Of a stretch of 56,064 nt of DNA, positions 42,407-52,457 are shown one piece after another; position 1 is the stretch's first letter, and every line of letters begins with the position of its first letter. A model generated the notes under the pieces. That model was not told the origin of the DNA. It was given only the letters and a program-made list of their open reading frames with translations, and did no database searches. The translations under genes and the position numbers were made by a program. The stretch is from the NCBI GenBank assembly GCA_017460955.1, contig JAFTZY010000076.1, positions 1 through 56,064 of the forward strand. The letters run 5' to 3'. This DNA comes from Oscillospiraceae bacterium (GTDB lineage Bacteria > Bacillota > Clostridia > Oscillospirales > Ruminococcaceae).

Positions 42407-43222
42407 ATGGTATCGTATGAACAAAAAGCGCATTACGGCATTGAGGACCTGCGGGAGATCGTGAAGCTCCTGCGCTCCCCGGGCGGCTGTCCGTGGGACA
42501 AGGAGCAGACCCACACCTCCATCCGGAACGACTTTCTGGAGGAGGCCTATGAGGCAGTCGAGGCGATCGACCTGCTCGACATGGACCTGATGCGTGAGGA
42601 GCTCGGCGATGTGCTTTTGCAGGTGGTGTTCCACTGCACACTTGCCGAGGAGGAAGGGGCATTCGGCTTTGAGGCCGTGTGCGATGAGATCTGCAAGAAG
42701 CTCATCGTGCGCCATCCCCATGTATTCGGGGATGTGAAGGCGGAGGATACGGATACCGTCCTGAAAAACTGGGATGCCATCAAGAAGGAAACGAAGGGCC
42801 AGGAGACGTATGCGGATACGCTGAAAAGCGTTGCCAGGTCCCTGCCGGCGCTCAGCCGGGCCCAGAAGGTGGGCAAGCGTGCGGCAAGAGCGGGGATGGA
42901 TTTCCGGGATGCGAAATCCGCCTTTGACTGTGTACGCGCCGAACGCGCCGAGCTCGATGCCGCCATCAGTACGGGCGATACCGCGATGATGGAGGAGGAG
43001 CTGGGCGATCTGCTGTTCTCGTGTGTGAACACGGCACGGCATTTAGGGATCGATGCCGAGCAGGCCCTGACGAAGGCAACGGAGAAATTCACGCAGCGCT
43101 TTGCACAGACCGAACAGCTCGTGGCAGCCGACGGGAAGGATATGCCCGAGCTGCCGATCGAGGAGCTCGATCTGTATTGGGACAGAGCCAAGAAGGCCCA
43201 GCGCGAAGCGCCGACGGAGTAA
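42407..43222 (+). CDS. mazG: Nucleoside triphosphate pyrophosphohydrolase MazG
   Basis: Hydrolyses NTPs and dNTPs to monophosphates, a house-cleaning enzyme. 271 residues with two MazG domains. The first has CPWDKEQTHTSIRNDFLEEAYEAVEAI and REELGDVLLQVVFH with the metal-binding Glu/Asp set; the second has REEL-like EEELGDLLFSCVNTARHLGI. ATG 42407 follows AGGAGGAGAG. The mazG-HU-rqcP order is common in Clostridia. Confidence 0.94.
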   Translation: MVSYEQKAHYGIEDLREIVKLLRSPGGCPWDKEQTHTSIRNDFLEEAYEAVEAIDLLDMDLMREELGDVLLQVVFHCTLAEEEGAFGFEAVCDEICKKLIVRHPHVFGDVKAEDTDTVLKNWDAIKKETKGQETYADTLKSVARSLPALSRAQKVGKRAARAGMDFRDAKSAFDCVRAERAELDAAISTGDTAMMEEELGDLLFSCVNTARHLGIDAEQALTKATEKFTQRFAQTEQLVAADGKDMPELPIEELDLYWDRAKKAQREAPTE

Positions 43223-43235
43223 GGAGGAATAGGCT

Positions 43236-43520
43236 ATGACAAAATCCGAGCTGATGGCATTGTATGCCAAAAAGCGTGACCGCCGCAAGAAGGATGCACA
43301 GGAGGATGTGGATTTCATTTTCGACACCATCCGCGAGGTGCTGGCAAGCGGAGAAAAGGTCGTACTGACGGGCTTCGGGACATTCGATGTCCGGGAGCGC
43401 AGTGAAAAGCGCTGCCTCAATCCCCGCACCCGTGAGCCCATGCAGCTCCCCGCCGGCAAGGCCCCCGTGTTCAAGCCCGGCAGAGCCCTCAAGCAGGCTG
43501 TCAACGGGGAAGAGGAGTGA
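43236..43520 (+). CDS. hup: HU-family DNA-binding protein
   Basis: A 94-residue histone-like protein. It has VDFIFDTIREVLASGEKVVLTGFGTFDVRERSEKRCLNPRTREPM with the DNA-binding beta arm, then KAPVFKPGRALKQAV. The N-terminal part is more charged (KKRDRRKKD) than typical HU. ATG 43236 follows AAGGAGGAA. Its stop overlaps the lipoprotein GTG (GTGA). Confidence 0.93.
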   Translation: MTKSELMALYAKKRDRRKKDAQEDVDFIFDTIREVLASGEKVVLTGFGTFDVRERSEKRCLNPRTREPMQLPAGKAPVFKPGRALKQAVNGEEE

Positions 43521-44311
43521 GACGCCGCACACGCGCACACCTGGCAGCATGGCTGCTCCCCGCGATGCTGCTGACAGGGTGTGCAGCAACGGAGAACACA
43601 CCGCCCCCGGAGACGCAGGCGGCACCGGAGACGCAGGCACCCCCGGAGACAGAAACGCCCCCGGAGACAGAAACGCCCCCGGAGACACAAGCGCCTCCGG
43701 AGACGGATGCGCCTTTGGAGGATGTGCAGCAGGAGACGCTGTGGGATTTTTCCGGCGAGCAGCACAATGCATGGAAACAGGCCTACCGGGATTTTCTGTG
43801 GGGAAGCGAGTATACAACGGTTGTTGACAGTGACTACAAGGATTACAAGTTCATGCTGCTGTGTCTGGATGACGATGACATCCCGGAGCTGTGCATCCGG
43901 GGGGATTTCACAGCAGCACTTTACTGGTACAATGAAGAGACCGGAGAGGTCGTCTTTGTGGACACCTTCCCGGCGGATGGGTATTATCAGGATCCTAACA
44001 GCATCCTGCCCGGCGGCTGTGCGATCGCTTCACTGCAAGGCTCGGTGATGGGAGAAGGTTCCTATCTGCTGATCAAGACCTATGAAAGGCAGGAGGACGG
44101 ACTGCATCCGTTGCATACCTACGAGGTTTCCAGACGCGAAAGCTCAGAGATCGCCGGGGATCCTTACACAGCGGATGATCTGCTGGCCCTGCATATGGAC
44201 TACATCGATGGCGACTATGAACTGAACCGCGCCGATTGGGTGTACGATCATGAACTGTACCGGCCGTTAGAGCGCGATGTCTTTAACGAGTGCTTTGATA
44301 CCCGCCCTTGA
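43517..44311 (+). CDS. Lipoprotein with PPET-repeat stalk
   Basis: A 264-residue predicted lipoprotein. The GTG at 43517 overlaps the HU stop. A short signal peptide ends in the lipobox LTGC (Cys near residue 22). Residues about 30-70 are a stalk of repeated PPET(E/Q)(T/A) units, with an 18-base unit repeated at DNA level (around 43645-43685). The folded part (about 75-264) is acidic and aromatic, with DDDDIPELCIRGD resembling the D-N-D-G-PEL motif of the large lipoprotein at 52452. Base composition of the folded part is less GC-rich than the neighbours. It interrupts the usual HU-rqcP adjacency, which suggests an insertion. Confidence 0.82.
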   Translation: MRRRTRAHLAAWLLPAMLLTGCAATENTPPPETQAAPETQAPPETETPPETETPPETQAPPETDAPLEDVQQETLWDFSGEQHNAWKQAYRDFLWGSEYTTVVDSDYKDYKFMLLCLDDDDIPELCIRGDFTAALYWYNEETGEVVFVDTFPADGYYQDPNSILPGGCAIASLQGSVMGEGSYLLIKTYERQEDGLHPLHTYEVSRRESSEIAGDPYTADDLLALHMDYIDGDYELNRADWVYDHELYRPLERDVFNECFDTRP

Positions 44312-44326
44312 CTGAAAGGAGCTCCC

Positions 44327-44569
44327 ATGCGTCTGGACAAATACCTGAAAAATTCCCGTCTCATCAAGCGGCGCACCATTGCCAACGAGGCATGCGATGC
44401 CGGCAAGGTGACGGTCAACGGCAAGGTGGCAAGAGCGTCCTACGACGTCAAGCCCGGCGATGTCATTGAACTCCAGATGGGCACCCGCCCCGTGAAGGTG
44501 CAGGTGGTCACGGTTGCCGAGCACGCCACCAAGGCGGACGCCGCACAGATGTACACGGTGATCGGATAA
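44327..44569 (+). CDS. rqcP: S4-domain ribosome quality-control factor RqcP
   Basis: An 80-residue S4 RNA-binding protein (YabO/Hsp15 type) that helps RqcH add poly-Ala tails on stalled 50S subunits. MRLDKYLKNSRLIKRRTIANEACDAGKVTVNGKVA is the classic S4 start. ATG 44327 follows AAAGGAG. rqcH is not here. A strong terminator follows. Confidence 0.93.
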   Translation: MRLDKYLKNSRLIKRRTIANEACDAGKVTVNGKVARASYDVKPGDVIELQMGTRPVKVQVVTVAEHATKADAAQMYTVIG

Positions 44570-44574
44570 TACAC

Positions 44575-44602
44575 AAGCCCCCCGGAAAACGGGGGGCTTT
44601 TT
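44575..44602 (+). terminator. rqcP terminator
   Basis: AAGCCCCCCG, loop GAAAA, CGGGGGGCTTTTTG. Confidence 0.94.
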
Positions 44603-44625
44603 GTTTGCGGGGGGAGGGGAATGCC

Positions 44626-46095
44626 TTAGGAGTACTTCGGCTCGCAGGTGAGGTTCACGCCCAGGCGCTTGAAGATGCGCTCATCGACGGCCGAGAGGAT
44701 GACGGTGGAGTGTACCTCGCAGCCGCGCAGACGTCCGATCTGCTCCATGGCAAGGCGGGCATTCTCGTCCGTGTTCGCACAGATGGCCAGTGCCAGCAGC
44801 GTCTCGTCCGTGTGCAGCCGGGGATTCTGGTTGCCCAGGTGCTTGACCTTGAGCGCCTGGATGGGCTCGATGACATGGGGGGACATCAGCAGGACCTCGT
44901 CCGGCAGGCCCGCAAAATGCTTGAGCGCATTGAGCAGAAGCGCGGACGACGCGCCCAGCAGCTCCGAGGTGCGGCCGGTGAGAAGGGTGCCGTCGGGCAG
45001 CTCCATGGCGGCTGCCGCATCGCCCGTCTCCTGCTCCCTGGCAAGCGCTGCCGCCGCCACACGGCGGTCCTCCGTGGACACGCCCGCCTGCTTCATCAGA
45101 AGCTCGAGCTTGTACAGCTCCTCCTCCGAGGCATTGCCCTTGCGGTGCTCGCACAGTGCCACATAGTACCGCCGCACGATCTCCTCACGGGCGGCCTCCT
45201 GCACGATAGCATCGTCGATGATGCAGTTGCCGGCCATGTTCACACCCATGTCCGTCGGGGATTTGTAGGGGGACTCGCCCAGGATCTTCTCGAACATCGC
45301 CGAGAGCACCGGGAAGATCTCCACATCCCGGTTGTAATTGACCGTCGTCTTGCCGTAGGCCTCGAGATGGTACGGGTCGATCATGTTCACATCGTTGAGG
45401 TCCGAGGTGGCTGCCTCGTAGGCCAGATTGACCGGATGGCGCAGCGGGATATTCCAGATCGGGAAGGTCTCGAACTTGGCGTAGCCCGCATTGATGCCGC
45501 GCTTGTGCTCGTGGTAGAGCTGGGAGAGGCACGTCGCCATCTTGCCGCTGCCCGGACCGGGTGCGGTGACCACGACCAGACGGCGGGTCGTCTCGATGTA
45601 ATCATTGCGCCCGTAGCCCTCATCGCTGATGATGAGCGGGAGGTTGGACGGGTAGCCCTTGATCTGGTAGTGGCGGTAGACCTTCACATGCAGCGCCTCC
45701 AGACGGCTCTGGAAGGCGTCGGCGGACGGCTGGCCCTCATAGCGCGTGAGCACGACACTGCTCACATACAGACCGATCTTCCGGAACTGCCCGAGCAGGC
45801 GGATCACGTCCACATCGTAGGTGATGCCAAGGTCGCTGCGGACCTTGTTCTTTTCAATGTCCGCGGCGTTGATGACGATGACGATCTCCGCATCCTCCTT
45901 GAGCTGCAAAAGCATTTGCAGCTTGCTGTCCGGCCTAAAGCCCGGGAGCACACGGGAGGCATGGAAATCATCGAAGAGCTTGCCGCCGAATTCCAGATAG
46001 AGCTTGTCACCGAAATGGGCGATGCGCTCACGGATATGGGCGGACTGCATTTTCAGATACTTTTCGTGGTCAAAGCCAATTTTTCCTGAACTCAT
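44626..46095 (-). CDS. DUF1846 (UPF0371) protein
   Basis: A 489-residue cytoplasmic protein of a widespread but uncharacterised family. Recognisable are the start GKIGFDHEKYLKMQSAHIRERI, FGGKLFDDFHASRVLPGF, a P-loop-like TAPGPGSGKMATCLSQLYHE, DLNDVNMIDPYHLEAYGKTTVNYNRDVEIFPVL and YKSPTDMGVNMAGNCI. Length is typical. ATG 46095 follows AGAAGAGG-like sequence. Its promoter is clear; pyrG upstream is separated by a short palindrome. No function should be assigned from sequence. Confidence 0.92.
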   Translation of the reverse strand: MSSGKIGFDHEKYLKMQSAHIRERIAHFGDKLYLEFGGKLFDDFHASRVLPGFRPDSKLQMLLQLKEDAEIVIVINAADIEKNKVRSDLGITYDVDVIRLLGQFRKIGLYVSSVVLTRYEGQPSADAFQSRLEALHVKVYRHYQIKGYPSNLPLIISDEGYGRNDYIETTRRLVVVTAPGPGSGKMATCLSQLYHEHKRGINAGYAKFETFPIWNIPLRHPVNLAYEAATSDLNDVNMIDPYHLEAYGKTTVNYNRDVEIFPVLSAMFEKILGESPYKSPTDMGVNMAGNCIIDDAIVQEAAREEIVRRYYVALCEHRKGNASEEELYKLELLMKQAGVSTEDRRVAAAALAREQETGDAAAAMELPDGTLLTGRTSELLGASSALLLNALKHFAGLPDEVLLMSPHVIEPIQALKVKHLGNQNPRLHTDETLLALAICANTDENARLAMEQIGRLRGCEVHSTVILSAVDERIFKRLGVNLTCEPKYS

Positions 46096-46129
46096 GAAAC
46101 ATCCTCTTTCCTGTAGAGATTACCTTTCT

Positions 46130-46158
46130 ATTATACCATAGATCGGATGTCCATGCAA
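46130..46158 (-). promoter_or_regulatory. Promoter of the DUF1846 gene
   Basis: Minus strand: TTGCAT (46158-46153), a 17-base spacer, TATAAT (46135-46130). Confidence 0.82.
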
Positions 46159-46164
46159 GGGGGA

Positions 46165-46181
46165 CGGGAAAATTTTTCCCG
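46165..46181. repeat. Palindrome between pyrG and the DUF1846 promoter
   Basis: CGGGAAAA-T-TTTTCCCG, a perfect 8-bp inverted repeat 4 bases after the pyrG stop and 6 bases before the next -35. It may be a minimal terminator for pyrG or an operator for the next gene. Confidence 0.45.
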
Positions 46182-46184
46182 GTG

Positions 46185-49197
<3,013 letters not shown>

Positions 49198-49249
49198 GAA
49201 GATGCCATCCTTTCCTTTTCTTTCTCTGTGCATCGATTTTCATCTGTTA

Positions 49250-49278
49250 ATTATAACACATTTTTAACTAAAACGCAA
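49250..49278 (-). promoter_or_regulatory. Promoter of the ROK regulator
   Basis: Minus strand: TTGCGT (49278-49273), a 17-base spacer, TATAAT (49255-49250). Confidence 0.7.
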
Positions 49279-49364
49279 CCGGATTTCACAACCTTCCAAA
49301 ACTCTGTAGGCTTGCACAAAAACCGGTGCGGCTTTTTTGGATTTTTGATAGAATCGGAACAGGG

Positions 49365-49401
49365 AAGCGGCCCCGGGATCCTCTCCGGGGGCCGCTTTTT
49401 T
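49365..49401 (+). terminator. GC-rich hairpin after the LRR-dockerin gene
   Basis: AAGCGGCCCCGG pairs with CCGGGGGCCGCTT (one bulged G). The T6 run is on the plus side, although the adjacent gene reads leftward, so for that gene the hairpin lacks a T-run and may work as a 3'-end barrier. Confidence 0.7.
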
Positions 49402-51146
49402 CAGTTCTGCTGCGTGAGCACCTGCTTGAGCAGGCACAGGTCCAGGACGTTGAGACAAGCATCGTCGTTCATATCGGCATTGCGCCAGTAGGGAAGTGCA
49501 TCGGCGGCCGTCAGGAGCCGCTTCTGGAGCAGCACGGCATCGGCCACCGTGACAGCGCCGTCAAAGTTGACATCGCCCTTGACAGGGGCCTGTACCCGGA
49601 TGCATCCGTCCTGGGTGCGCATGTCGATCTGCGCCCCGTCAAGACTTGCGGCACTTGCGCTGACCGTGAGCGGATAGTCCCCTGCCTTCTCGGGCACGGT
49701 GAAGAACACGGAAAAGAGCGCCCCCGTGTTCGTGGTGGCCTTGCCGGTGTCCACGAAGCTGATCCACCCGGCGGACTGGTTGACGGTCGCGATGTTGCTG
49801 CCCGTCAGTGCCGCAGGACCGCTGATCGTGTAGGCACCGTTTGCGACCCCCGACTCCTTGCGCACGGCCAGGGAGGGACCGAACTGCATGGTCAGGGAGA
49901 TCGTGTCATAGCCGGGATTGCGCTCGACGAAAACCGGGCAGCGCACGGTCTCGCCGGGGGCTGCATACAGCGTGGGGATGTACAGCCGCACCTGTGCGGG
50001 CAGGGGGGAAAAGAGTCTGCAATAATAACCGGAGCTCCCCGCACTGCCGCCCGCGATCACAGCGTAGGTGCCGTCGCCGCTGATGCAGGTCTCCAGGTCC
50101 TCGTCGGTCACCCAGCCGTAGCCGTTCCGGAGGGCCATCTCCTCGGTGATGCTGCCGGTCTGCGGTCCGACACGGAGCAGCTCGAGCATGCCGCAGTTTG
50201 CAAAGACATCCGTCTTATCGGATACGCGGTCGAGCGCAAAGGCGTCCAGATCCACGGTGCGCAGCAGGGTGCAGCCGTCAAACATGTGCGCCATCGTGAC
50301 CAGGCTGTCCGAGCGGAATGTGCTCAGATCCAGCTCCTGGAACGACCCGCAGCCGCGGAACATCCCGCTCATATCCGTGACGGCGGCGGTGTCAAGGACC
50401 ATCTGCTCCAGATCGGAGAGGACGGCGCAGTCCCGGAACATCTCACGCATATCCGTGACAGCGGAGGTATCAAAGCCCGTCAGATCCAGTCGGCTAAGGG
50501 AAGCGCAGCCGCGGAACATCCCGCTCATATCCGTGACGGCGGAGGTGTCAAGCCCCGTCAGCTCCAGATCGGAGAGGACGGCGCAGTCCCGGAACATCCC
50601 CGCCATCGTCCGCACCGCGCCGGTATCCATTCCGCCCGTGTAGAGGAAGAGCAGGGAGGTGCAGCCGTAGAACATGCCGCTCATGTCCTCGACGCTGTGC
50701 GTATCCCATCCGTACAGCTCGATGTCGGGGAGTGCAGTGCAGCCGCGGAACATCCCGGCCATGGTCACGACATGTCCGGTGTCAAGCTCGTCCAGCGTGA
50801 CCGTATGCAGGGAGGTGCAGCCGCGGAACATCTCACGCATATCCGTGACGCGGCTCGTGTCGGCAAGGGATAGGTCGATGCTTTGGCAGCTTGTAAAGTC
50901 CGCAAACAGGGTGGAGCAGTCCTCGGGGAACACGGCCGTGTCCTCTGCCCAGATGGCCTCGACGGCCTCCTTCTGCGCAAATCCGGTGATCTCCTCGGCT
51001 GTCACCTCCCCGCTGATCTGGAGCACGCTCCCGTCCTCGATGAAGCGGCAGCACGTCCCCTCGGCGCGTGCGACCGGCGGAAGTCCTCCGCTCATGCCGC
51101 ACAGCAGCACCGCAAGCGCACCTGCCATGAGCTTTCGGATCCTCAT
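49401..51146 (-). CDS. Secreted LRR-cohesin-dockerin protein (candidate adaptor scaffoldin)
   Basis: A 581-residue exported protein. Signal peptide about 1-28 (ends ARA). Eight exact 26-residue BspA/DUF285 leucine-rich repeats plus the start of a ninth: the (D/T)MxxMFxxC motif begins at residues 102, 128, 154, 180, 206, 232, 258, 284 and 310. A beta-sandwich at about 385-518 looks like a cohesin (PGETVRCPVFV, ISLTMQFGPSLAV, GALFSVFFTVPEKAGDYPLTV). A type I dockerin (about 524-581) has calcium loops DVNFDGAVTVAD and DMNDDACLNVLD. The protein could therefore dock onto one scaffold and bind another dockerin. ATG 51146 follows GGAGGGGAT. Confidence 0.85.
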   Translation of the reverse strand: MRIRKLMAGALAVLLCGMSGGLPPVARAEGTCCRFIEDGSVLQISGEVTAEEITGFAQKEAVEAIWAEDTAVFPEDCSTLFADFTSCQSIDLSLADTSRVTDMREMFRGCTSLHTVTLDELDTGHVVTMAGMFRGCTALPDIELYGWDTHSVEDMSGMFYGCTSLLFLYTGGMDTGAVRTMAGMFRDCAVLSDLELTGLDTSAVTDMSGMFRGCASLSRLDLTGFDTSAVTDMREMFRDCAVLSDLEQMVLDTAAVTDMSGMFRGCGSFQELDLSTFRSDSLVTMAHMFDGCTLLRTVDLDAFALDRVSDKTDVFANCGMLELLRVGPQTGSITEEMALRNGYGWVTDEDLETCISGDGTYAVIAGGSAGSSGYYCRLFSPLPAQVRLYIPTLYAAPGETVRCPVFVERNPGYDTISLTMQFGPSLAVRKESGVANGAYTISGPAALTGSNIATVNQSAGWISFVDTGKATTNTGALFSVFFTVPEKAGDYPLTVSASAASLDGAQIDMRTQDGCIRVQAPVKGDVNFDGAVTVADAVLLQKRLLTAADALPYWRNADMNDDACLNVLDLCLLKQVLTQQN

Positions 51147-51220
51147 TTGCGATCCCCTCCTTCATAAAAGTCAATGTGCCTTACACTCCCGCCTCCGGGT
51201 CCCACCGGAAGCTTTCCTCC

Positions 51221-51249
51221 ATTGTACCATAATCCTCGCGGATTGTCAA
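51221..51249 (-). promoter_or_regulatory. Promoter of the LRR-cohesin-dockerin gene
   Basis: Minus strand: TTGACA (51249-51244), a 17-base spacer, TACAAT (51226-51221). Confidence 0.82.
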
Positions 51250-51270
51250 CAGTTTTCTGCATAATGCACA

Positions 51271-51302
51271 AAAATGGGATGCTGCACACATTGCAGCACC
51301 CC
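51271..51302 (-). terminator. AEC gene terminator
   Basis: Minus strand: GGGGTGCTGCA and TGCAGCATCCC around a five-base loop, followed by ATTTTTG. Confidence 0.85.
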
Positions 51303-51310
51303 GGGCACGT

Positions 51311-52240
51311 TCAGCGGATCCCGGCTTCCATGAGCTCATAGAGGACCATGACGCCGGGCATGGTGGCGACGGAGAAGAGGGTGGTCACGCCGAAGAGCTC
51401 GGAGGCATAGGCGGCATTGCGGTTGTAGTTGATGCACTGCATGGTGCAGATGGCAGCGCTCGGTGCGGCGCAGGCAGCCAGGACCGTCATTTCCATGGTG
51501 CGGTCGAAGGGGAAGAGGAGGAAGAGCCCCGCCGCAGCAAGGGGGATGACCAGGAGCTTGATGAGGCAGATATAGTACACCCGGGGCTTGCGCAGCACGG
51601 CGGGCAGGTCGGTCTGGATGATGGTGGCGCCGGCCACGAGCATGGCCAGGGGGGTGTTGAGCTCCCCGACGCTCGAGAGGGTGTCATGCAGCAGGGGCGG
51701 CAGGGTGATGCGGCAGAAGAAGAGCACCATACCGGCAGCAATGGCAAGGATGGCGGGGGAGAGGAGCACGCGCACAAGGGAGCGCAGGGAGCGCTGTCCG
51801 GACATCTGCATGACGCCGTGGGACCACACGAGGAAATTGAAGCAGATGAGGAAGGCGGTGAGGTAGAACACGCCGTCCTCGCCGAACATGGCGTTGACGA
51901 GCGGGATGCCCATGAAGCCGCAGTTCGAGTAGATGCACGAGAAGCGTTCAATGACGGTCTCACGGCCCTCCCTGTCCCGGATGCCAAGGTAGGCAGCCAG
52001 GAAGCTGACCGCATATGCTGCGGCGGAGAGCACGAAGGTCCAGCCGAGATTGGCGACGAATGCAAGCTTGAATTCCCGCTGGTAGGCCAGCAGGATCACA
52101 ATGGGATTGACGACCTTGAGGACGAGTGCGGAGATCTGTTTGGTACTCTCCTGTGTGAGGATGTGTGCCTTGAAGCAGAAGGCACCGAGCAGAATGAGCA
52201 GGAACATCATGACCGCCTGCCGCAGAACAATGATAGCCAT
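51311..52240 (-). CDS. AEC-family (auxin efflux carrier) transporter
   Basis: A 309-residue integral membrane protein with about ten helices. The start is the ATG at 52240 after GGAAAGGGG; the longer frame has no site. AEC traits are LLGAFCFKAHILTQESTKQISALVLKVVNPIVIL, YSNCGFMGIPLVNAMFGEDGVFYLT and MECINYN-like TMQCINYNRNAAYASELFGVTTLFSVATMP. Bacterial members export or import organic acids and related anions. The substrate is unknown. It is monocistronic. Confidence 0.9.
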   Translation of the reverse strand: MAIIVLRQAVMMFLLILLGAFCFKAHILTQESTKQISALVLKVVNPIVILLAYQREFKLAFVANLGWTFVLSAAAYAVSFLAAYLGIRDREGRETVIERFSCIYSNCGFMGIPLVNAMFGEDGVFYLTAFLICFNFLVWSHGVMQMSGQRSLRSLVRVLLSPAILAIAAGMVLFFCRITLPPLLHDTLSSVGELNTPLAMLVAGATIIQTDLPAVLRKPRVYYICLIKLLVIPLAAAGLFLLFPFDRTMEMTVLAACAAPSAAICTMQCINYNRNAAYASELFGVTTLFSVATMPGVMVLYELMEAGIR

Positions 52241-52271
52241 ATTTGACCCCTTTCCTTTTTTTCCGGATACT

Positions 52272-52300
52272 ATTATAGCACATATGGAGGGTATTGTCAA
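52272..52300 (-). promoter_or_regulatory. Promoter of the AEC gene
   Basis: Minus strand: perfect TTGACA (52300-52295), a 17-base spacer, perfect TATAAT (52277-52272). Confidence 0.88.
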
Positions 52301-52327
52301 ATCCCCGGGCGGGGCCGCACTAAGAAG

Positions 52328-52374
52328 AGAAAAAGCCCCCTCCCGCTCCCGCGTCAGCGGGAGAAGGGAGGGGG
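52328..52374 (-). terminator. Terminator of the large lipoprotein gene
   Basis: Minus strand: CCCCCTCCC, then CTCCCGC-loop-GCGGGAG nested inside, then GGGAGGGGG, followed by CTTTTTC. The two stems stack on each other. Confidence 0.88.
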
Positions 52375-52387
52375 ATGGGTTACGTCG

Positions 52388-52418
52388 CCCCGGAAAGGAA
52401 GTCCGTCCTTGTCCGGGG
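52388..52418 (-). repeat. Extra hairpin in the lipoprotein 3' UTR
   Basis: CCCCGGA/TCCGGGG with an inner AAGGA/TCCTT pair, between the tandem repeat and the terminator. Confidence 0.5.
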
Positions 52419-52422
52419 ACCT

Positions 52423-52457
52423 TCTAACCTCTAACCTCTCACCTCTAACTTCTAAAA
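52423..52457. repeat. Five-copy 7-bp tandem repeat
   Basis: Units TCTAACC, TCTAACC, TCTCACC, TCTAACT and TCTAAAA run head to tail. The last unit overlaps the lipoprotein stop codon at 52452-52454. Confidence 0.8.

Noticed and set aside
43581-44048. Arg/Pro-rich alternative frame over the PPET repeat
   Set aside because: Frame-shifted reading of the lipoprotein stalk; the lipobox frame is clearly the coding one.
50340-50850. Regularly spaced DNA repeats that look like a CRISPR array
   Set aside because: They are the coding repeats of the LRR protein, 78-base period in frame, without unique spacers.
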